The notes under the pieces are model-generated. The model saw nothing but the letters and a program-made list of their open reading frames with translations, was not told where the DNA came from and did no database searches. Both the position numbers and the translations under genes were made by a program. DNA of 64,000 nt from Nonomuraea pusilla (GTDB lineage: Bacteria; Actinomycetota; Actinomycetes; Streptosporangiales; Streptosporangiaceae), in assembly GCF_900109355.1 (NCBI RefSeq), contig NZ_FOBF01000031.1, forward strand, positions 1 to 64,000, written 5' to 3'. Below are positions 58,953-64,000 of this stretch, piece after piece (within the stretch, counting starts at the first letter, position 1; the number at the start of each line of letters is the position of its first letter).

Positions 58953-60261
58953 CCTCTGGGGCAGGCTGCTGCGCGACCTGCGTAACCCGCTGTTCCTGCA
59001 GGGTTACGCGTTGATGGCCAACACCGTGATCACGGGCACGCTGGGGCTGGGTTACTGGCTGCTGGCCTCGAAGTTCTACTCGCCGGAGGAGTTCGGCCGC
59101 GGCCAGGCGGTCATCACGGCGATGCGGCTGTTCGCGTCGCTGACCGCGCTCGGCTTCGTGGGCGCGCTGGCCCGCTTCCTGCCGGTGGCCGGGCGGCGCA
59201 CGCCCGGCCTGATCCTGCGCGGGTACGGGCTCGCCGCCGCCACCGGCGGCACGGCCGCGCTCGGCTTCCTGCTGACGCTGCCGATGTGGGGCAGGACGTA
59301 CTCGGTGCTCGAAGGGTTCGGGCCCGGCCTGTTCTTCCTGGCGTCGGTGCTGGTGTGGTCCACCTTCACGCTGCAGGACGTGGTGCTGACCGGGCTGCGC
59401 AGGGCGACCTGGGTGCCGCTCAACAACCTCGTCTTCGGCGTCGTCAAGATGGGGCTGCTGGTCGCGCTGGCGGGCGCGCTCCCCGACGGCGGCATCTTCG
59501 TCTCGTGGATGGTGCCGACCGCGCTGGCGCTGCTCCCCGTCAACATGCTGATCTTCGGCGTGGTGGTGCCCCGCCACATGAAGAGCGTCGAGGGCGCGGT
59601 GGAGCCGCCCAGCCTGCGGCAGATCGGGCGCTTCCTCGCCGGCGACTTCCCCGGGACGCTGTCGATCCTGGCGATCGTCTACCTGGTGCCCGTCGTGATC
59701 GCCACACAGGTGGGCGAGGCCACGTTCGGGCGCTTCTCCATGGCCCACACGCTGGCGAGCATGATCGAGCTGCTGGCCATGAACATGGCGGTGTCGCTCA
59801 CCGTCGAGGGGTCGTTCGACCGTTCCCAGCTCGCGCTGCGGTGCCGGCAGGCGCTGCGGCGAGGGCTCATGATCGTGACGCCGATCGTCGTGGTGACCAT
59901 CGTGGGCGCGCCGCTCATCCTGCGGATCTTCGGCAGCGACTTCGCCGAGGAGGGCACGCTGCTGCTGCGGCTGATGTCGCTGGCCGTGCTGCCGAGGGTG
60001 CTCATCGAGGTGTACCTGAGCTCGCTGCGGGCGCAGAGCCACGCGCGCCGGCTGGCCACCGTCCAGATCGGGCTGGCCGCGCTGGTGCTGGTGTCCACGG
60101 TCGCGCTCTTCCCCTTCGCGGGCGTGAACGCGGTGGGGTACGGGCTGCTCTTCAGTGAGCTGCTCGTGGCACTTTTGGTCTTCGGAAATCTCCGCAAAAT
60201 CCTCAAATATGGCGAAACAGGGCAGCCCGCTGTCACCCAGGGGTCGCCCGGGGCCGCATGA
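58945..60261 (+). CDS. Polysaccharide flippase (Wzx/MATE-like)
   Basis: 438 residues, twelve or more hydrophobic helices of the MOP-type exporter fold: NPLFLQGYALMANTVITGTLGLGYWLLASKFYSPEEFGRGQAVITAMRL at the start is typical of Wzx, followed by SLTALGFVGALARFLP. Its role would be to turn lipid-linked repeat units to the outside. ATG 58945 overlaps the NodB gene stop by 8 bp. The 3' end overlaps the large membrane protein gene by ATGA. Confidence 0.9.
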   Translation: MSSLWGRLLRDLRNPLFLQGYALMANTVITGTLGLGYWLLASKFYSPEEFGRGQAVITAMRLFASLTALGFVGALARFLPVAGRRTPGLILRGYGLAAATGGTAALGFLLTLPMWGRTYSVLEGFGPGLFFLASVLVWSTFTLQDVVLTGLRRATWVPLNNLVFGVVKMGLLVALAGALPDGGIFVSWMVPTALALLPVNMLIFGVVVPRHMKSVEGAVEPPSLRQIGRFLAGDFPGTLSILAIVYLVPVVIATQVGEATFGRFSMAHTLASMIELLAMNMAVSLTVEGSFDRSQLALRCRQALRRGLMIVTPIVVVTIVGAPLILRIFGSDFAEEGTLLLRLMSLAVLPRVLIEVYLSSLRAQSHARRLATVQIGLAALVLVSTVALFPFAGVNAVGYGLLFSELLVALLVFGNLRKILKYGETGQPAVTQGSPGAA

Positions 60262-63200
60262 TGGTCAACGTGAGGCAACGGGACGGCGATGGTATGACAA
60301 CAGGGATGACCGGCTCCTCCGACGTGCACCCGGACACGGAGAACACCGCGGACACCGCGGACACGGCGGACACGGCGGACACCGCCGAGGAGCACGAGGC
60401 GCCCTTCGATCCGGAGGCCACCGGGGTCATCCCGAGGCTGACGTTCGACACCCCGCCGCCGGACCCGGAGCGGTCAGACGCGGAGTCCTCGGACCCGGAG
60501 CAGTCGGACACGAAGCCGTCGGGCCCGGAGCGGTCAGGCGCTGAGGCGGGGCGGCCCGCGACGGGCGCGCCGCACGCCGGTGACGGCGACCGTGACGCCG
60601 AGGGTGACACCGGCAGTGACACCGGCGGTGACACCGACCGTGACGCCGAGGGTGACGCCGGCGAGCCCGGCTTCGACCCCGACACCACGACGGCCATCCG
60701 CCTCCCGGCGCCCGGCACCCTCCACATCGGCCACCCGCCGACCGCCGACGAGAACCCGGACGACGCCGCCACGAAGGACGCCGCCAAGGCTTCCTCCAAG
60801 GCCCCCTCCAAGGGCGCCACCAAACCGGGCAAGGCCACCCAGGCCACCGGCTCAGCGGGCACGGCCGGCAAGAACGGCACCGCGGCAGGCGCCCCCTCGG
60901 AGGCGGAGGTCGCGACCGACGTCCGCGGCACGGACACCAGTCGCACCACCGGCAGCCAGGCCACGGGAAGCCCCACGGGGCGTCCCGCCACGGGCAGCGC
61001 GGCGACGCGTGGGGCGGCCGCAGACGGCGCGGCGGCGGGCACGGTGGAGATGGCCGTGGAGGCCTCCGGCGGCCAGAAGGGCCCGAAGGCCCCGGCGACG
61101 CCGCCCGCCTCCTCGGCCACCCCGAACGGCGCTCAGGCCCCGGCCGCTTCCCCGAAGACCGAGCAGGCCCCGCCCGGCGCGCAGGCCCCGGCGGCGGCCG
61201 CTTCTCCCGAGACCGAGCAGGCCCCGGCCACCGCCCAGGCCTCTGGCGCGGCGGCTTCCCCGAAGACCGGGCGGGCTCCGGCCGCCGCCCAGCAGGCTCA
61301 GGGCACTGCTGCCCGGCAGGTGCAGGGGGCCGCCGCGGGGCGGATGGGGCGTTTCGCCGCCCTGGTGGCGAGTGCCCCCAAGTGGCTCCCGGTCGTCCTG
61401 GTGCTCGAGGGCCTGATCATGTACGTCCTCGCGCTCAAGGTGTCCCCCGGGCCCCTGCGCGGCGTGGACCCGAACGACATCAACGGCCTCGGCCTCATCT
61501 CGGCGCTCCCCGCCACGGCGTTCGCGGCGATCCTCATCATGATCGTCTCGTTCTTCGTCACGGTGGCGCAGAGCACCGACCGCAAGTTCCTGCTGCTGTT
61601 CCAGATCGCCGCCATCCTGTTCGCGCTGCACGGCGCGGGCGCGCTGGTGGCGCAGGAGCCGCGCTTCCCGACCGCGTACATCCACGCGGGGTTCGTGGAG
61701 TTCATCGGCAGGACCGGCGAGACGGCCATCAGCATCGACGCCCGCATGGGCTGGCCGGGCTTCTTCGCCCTGTTCGCGTTCGTGACGAAGGCGGCGGGCA
61801 TCACCGACATGACGCCGATCCTCAACTGGACGCCGCTCCTGTCGAACCTGCTCTACCTGCTCCCGTTCGTCCTGATCCTGCGGCAGGTGGTGGCGACCAC
61901 CCGGGCGCGCTGGTACGCGGCGCTGCTGTTCGTGCTGGCGCAGTGGATCGGGCAGGACTACTTCTCGCCGCAGGGCTTCACGTTCGCGCTGTACCTGGTG
62001 TTCGTGGCGATCCTGCTGCGCTGGTTCGGACGGGTGGAGGCGCGGACGAAGCCGGTGCCGCCGAAGGGGCTGCGCAGGCTGCTCGGCCGCCTCGACGCGA
62101 TGACGCCGGGCGAGCTGGCCAACACCGGCACGTTCAGGGCCGACAAGCTGCTCATGCTGCTGATGCTGCTCGCGCTGTTCTTCGCGGCGGTGGCGTCGCA
62201 CCAGATCACGCCGTTCATGATGCTGGGCGTGCTGACGGCGCTTCTGCTGTTCAAGCGGTCGTCGCTGACGTGGGGGCTGCCGTTCTTCCTCGGCCTGGTG
62301 GTGCTGGCCTGGATCAGCTACCTGACGGTGGGCTTCTGGGCCGGCCAGATCGACGCGATCTTCGGCGGCCTGGGCAAGATCCTCACGAACCTCCAGCGCA
62401 ACACCGGCGACCGCATCGCCGGCAGCGACCCGGCGCACGCCCTCGTGCTGAAGGCGCGGCTGGGCATCCTCGCGATGATCCTCTCGCTGGCGGCGGTGGG
62501 CCTGTTCCGCCGGTTGCGGCGCGGGGTGTTCGACCGCGCGGCCCTGATCCTGCTGTGCGTGCCGGTGCTGGCGCTCGGCCTGCAGAGCTACGGCGGCGAG
62601 ATCGGCCTGCGCATCTACATGTTCGCGCTGCCGGGCGCGTGCCTGCTGGCGGCGTACGCGTTCTTCCCGAACCTGCCGGCCGACAGCGCGGACGTGCGCG
62701 AGGAGACGGTGCCGATCCGCAGGCGGAACGTCCGGTTCAATCCGCAGGTGACCAGGAAGGTCACGGTCGTGCTGGCGGCCTGCGCGGCCGTCGTGTTCGC
62801 GATGGCGTTCCTGGTGGCGCGGTACGGCAACGAGAAGTTCGAGCGGGTGACGTCGGGCGAGGTCGCGGCGCTGCGCTACGTGTACGCGCACGACAGGCCG
62901 AGCGCCAAGGTGCTCTACCTGGTGCCCAAGGAGGGGCCGGAGGTCACGCCGACGCTGCCCTGGGGCGAGAGGGACGTCGAGCGGGTGAACTTCGCCGTGC
63001 AGGCGCTCGTCCACAAGGACCCGACGGTGATCAAGGACGCGGTCGCCAAGCTGAAGGAGCAGTCGCGGAACTCGTACCTGATGGTGAGCCGCGGGCAGGT
63101 CAGCTACCTGCAGCTCAACGAGGGCTTCCCCGAGGACTGGGGGCCGAGGTTCCGCGCGGCGCTGGACGCGTCACCTGATCTGAAGCGGGTCTTCGCCAAC

Positions 63201-63485
63201 GAGGACGCGGCGCTCTACACCTGGAAGAAGTTCGTGAAGGGGACGGAGATCCCCGATCCGAACCCCTACAAGGGCCGCGGCGACCCCACGTCCCCGTGGA
63301 CGCCGGTCGGCATCGCCGCCCTGGGTGTGACCTGGGTCGCGCTGTTCTGGTACGAGGTGCTGTCGCTGAACGGCCGCGGCCGGGCGAGCAGGGCCCGCAG
63401 ACGGCTGCTGTTCCTGGCGGTGCCCGCTTTCGTGATCGCCGTGGCGGTGATCGCGGAGCGTTTCATCGTGATCGCGCAAAAATAA
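60258..63485 (+). CDS. Large polymerase/transferase-like membrane protein with disordered N-terminus
   Basis: 1075 residues. The first 375 or so are low-complexity and acidic, then Pro/Ala/Thr-rich, with no TM: a (TAD)n block, DTG/DAE repeats and ASPKTEQAPA-like units. TM helices begin near KWLPVVLVLEGLIMYVLAL; about eleven follow to around 855, then an outside soluble part of some 150 residues, and a last pair of helices. The layout suggests a GT-C or O-antigen-polymerase-like enzyme acting on the flipped units. ATG 60258 overlaps the flippase stop. The exact activity cannot be named. Confidence 0.75.
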   Translation: MMVNVRQRDGDGMTTGMTGSSDVHPDTENTADTADTADTADTAEEHEAPFDPEATGVIPRLTFDTPPPDPERSDAESSDPEQSDTKPSGPERSGAEAGRPATGAPHAGDGDRDAEGDTGSDTGGDTDRDAEGDAGEPGFDPDTTTAIRLPAPGTLHIGHPPTADENPDDAATKDAAKASSKAPSKGATKPGKATQATGSAGTAGKNGTAAGAPSEAEVATDVRGTDTSRTTGSQATGSPTGRPATGSAATRGAAADGAAAGTVEMAVEASGGQKGPKAPATPPASSATPNGAQAPAASPKTEQAPPGAQAPAAAASPETEQAPATAQASGAAASPKTGRAPAAAQQAQGTAARQVQGAAAGRMGRFAALVASAPKWLPVVLVLEGLIMYVLALKVSPGPLRGVDPNDINGLGLISALPATAFAAILIMIVSFFVTVAQSTDRKFLLLFQIAAILFALHGAGALVAQEPRFPTAYIHAGFVEFIGRTGETAISIDARMGWPGFFALFAFVTKAAGITDMTPILNWTPLLSNLLYLLPFVLILRQVVATTRARWYAALLFVLAQWIGQDYFSPQGFTFALYLVFVAILLRWFGRVEARTKPVPPKGLRRLLGRLDAMTPGELANTGTFRADKLLMLLMLLALFFAAVASHQITPFMMLGVLTALLLFKRSSLTWGLPFFLGLVVLAWISYLTVGFWAGQIDAIFGGLGKILTNLQRNTGDRIAGSDPAHALVLKARLGILAMILSLAAVGLFRRLRRGVFDRAALILLCVPVLALGLQSYGGEIGLRIYMFALPGACLLAAYAFFPNLPADSADVREETVPIRRRNVRFNPQVTRKVTVVLAACAAVVFAMAFLVARYGNEKFERVTSGEVAALRYVYAHDRPSAKVLYLVPKEGPEVTPTLPWGERDVERVNFAVQALVHKDPTVIKDAVAKLKEQSRNSYLMVSRGQVSYLQLNEGFPEDWGPRFRAALDASPDLKRVFANEDAALYTWKKFVKGTEIPDPNPYKGRGDPTSPWTPVGIAALGVTWVALFWYEVLSLNGRGRASRARRRLLFLAVPAFVIAVAVIAERFIVIAQK
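60345..60389 (+). repeat. Five 9-bp coding repeats (TAD)
   Basis: ACCGCGGAC-type units at 60345, 60354, 60363, 60372 and 60381 encode Thr-Ala-Asp (last Glu) at the N-terminus of the large membrane protein; further degenerate Gly/Asp/Thr repeats occupy about 60578-60665. Confidence 0.85.
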
Positions 63486-63517
63486 CCGAATTCACAGGAA
63501 ACTCACAGGTTACGCGG

Positions 63518-63523
63518 GATAAT
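63518..63523 (+). promoter_or_regulatory. -10 box before the DUF418 gene
   Basis: GATAAT 8 nt before ATG 63532, in a locally AT-rich gap, with no ribosome site; suggests a leaderless transcript. Confidence 0.5.
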
Positions 63524-63531
63524 GCTCACCG

Positions 63532-64000
63532 ATGACGACTCAGGAGACAGATCCCGCCATGCCGGACACGCGTACCTCGTCCGCGAGAATCACGGCCGTT
63601 GATGCCTTACGTGGTTTCTCGCTGCTGGGAATCCTGATCGTCAACATCGCCTTCCTGGCCTCCGGCTACCGGATGGCCGGGCTGGCGGAGCCCGCGTTCG
63701 ACGCGCCGCTCGACTGGGCGACGCGCTGGCTCGTGACGATGTTCATGGAGAACAAGTTCTACCTGCTGTTCTCCTTCCTGTTCGGTTACAGCTTCACGCT
63801 GCAGGTCGACTCGGCCGTGCGGCAGGGCAGGCCGTTCGTGCCCATGTTCCTGCGCCGGCTGGCCGGCCTGCTGCTGCTCGGCGTCGCGCACGCGGTGCTG
63901 CTGTTCCCCGGCGACATCCTGACCACGTACGCGGTGGTCGGCCTGGCGCTGCTGGCGCTGCGGAGGATCTCGCCGCGTACCGCGGTGATGCTGGCCATCC
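63532..64000 (+). CDS. DUF418 family membrane protein (partial)
   Basis: The first 156 codons, cut by the window end. After a polar N-terminus, RITAVDALRGFSLLGILIVNI is the usual DUF418/YeiB start; ENKFYLLFSFLFGYSFTLQVDSA and FLRRLAGLLLLGVAHAVLLFPGDILTTYAVVGLALLALRR follow, with several TM helices. Members are poorly characterised, mostly near transport or surface functions. The function here is not known. Confidence 0.85.
   Translation, partial: MTTQETDPAMPDTRTSSARITAVDALRGFSLLGILIVNIAFLASGYRMAGLAEPAFDAPLDWATRWLVTMFMENKFYLLFSFLFGYSFTLQVDSAVRQGRPFVPMFLRRLAGLLLLGVAHAVLLFPGDILTTYAVVGLALLALRRISPRTAVMLAI

Overview
The window reads as a chromosomal segment of a very high-GC, soil-type actinomycete. 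GC-rich third codon positions run throughout, GTG and TTG starts are common, many starts look leaderless, and there is a histidine kinase/DUF742 'conservon' pair and a BTAD/SARP-type regulator. The gene families would suit Streptosporangiaceae (Nonomuraea-like), but that placement is an inference from style and not from a marker gene. No rRNA, complete mobile element or CRISPR array is present; one tRNA gene (Arg, UCU) was found.

Layout. 1-2640 is a decayed island edge: a zinc-ribbon gene broken by an amber codon, an intact NUDIX hydrolase, a frameshifted 5'-truncated regulator fragment abutting a frameshifted integrase fragment, then tRNA-Arg. 2.7-10 kb holds a ZIP metal transporter, a kinase-fold phosphotransferase carrying a 33-bp minisatellite, CobD/CbiB, exonuclease III, a permuted papain-fold protein and an orphan peptide-binding lipoprotein. 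10-14.2 kb has a two-gene conservon (cvnA-like kinase plus DUF742 protein) and a divergent MFS/MarR pair with a palindromic operator. 14.2-22 kb, minus strand, is one tightly overlapped seven-gene operon: DUF917 protein, hydantoinase/oxoprolinase A, peptide-binding lipoprotein, two permeases and two ATPases. It is probably uptake plus hydrolysis of a cyclic amide or modified amino acid.

22-36.4 kb is mixed: tex with a long Gly/Arg tail, a VOC protein, a 28-codon membrane peptide, a group-2 sigma factor behind a STAS antagonist, a phosphotriesterase-family enzyme, an APC permease, a universal stress protein, DUF998, MerR/aldo-keto reductase, a MEDS/ATPase regulator and a Rieske oxygenase. 36.6-50.4 kb carries a small lipoprotein, a DUF2079 membrane protein, a glycosyltransferase and PIG-L deacetylase sharing one tiny divergent promoter, an LPG-synthase-like membrane protein, a 1116-residue BTAD/AAA/TPR regulator, an iron-box-preceded VTT membrane protein, a D-Ala-D-Ala carboxypeptidase, a CutA-like protein, a TrmH-type methyltransferase and a CDF-like membrane protein.

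50.5-64 kb concerns the cell surface. A membrane-anchored substrate-binding/VWA protein is followed by a sigma factor fused to a zinc-finger, transmembrane and extracytoplasmic module. After a repeat-filled gap with a perfect CRP-type site comes an overlapping polysaccharide cluster (small membrane protein, FemAB/GNAT-like transferase, two family-2 glycosyltransferases, NodB deacetylase, Wzx-like flippase, large polymerase-like membrane protein). The window ends inside a DUF418 gene.

The most unusual themes are: (i) the one-polypeptide membrane-tethered sigma factor; (ii) short tandem arrays of 20-33 bp inside genes or at gene ends; (iii) divergent gene pairs separated by only 17 and 23 bp whose overlapping -10 hexamers imply leaderless transcripts both ways; (iv) a CRP site ahead of the surface-polysaccharide genes and an iron box on the VTT gene.
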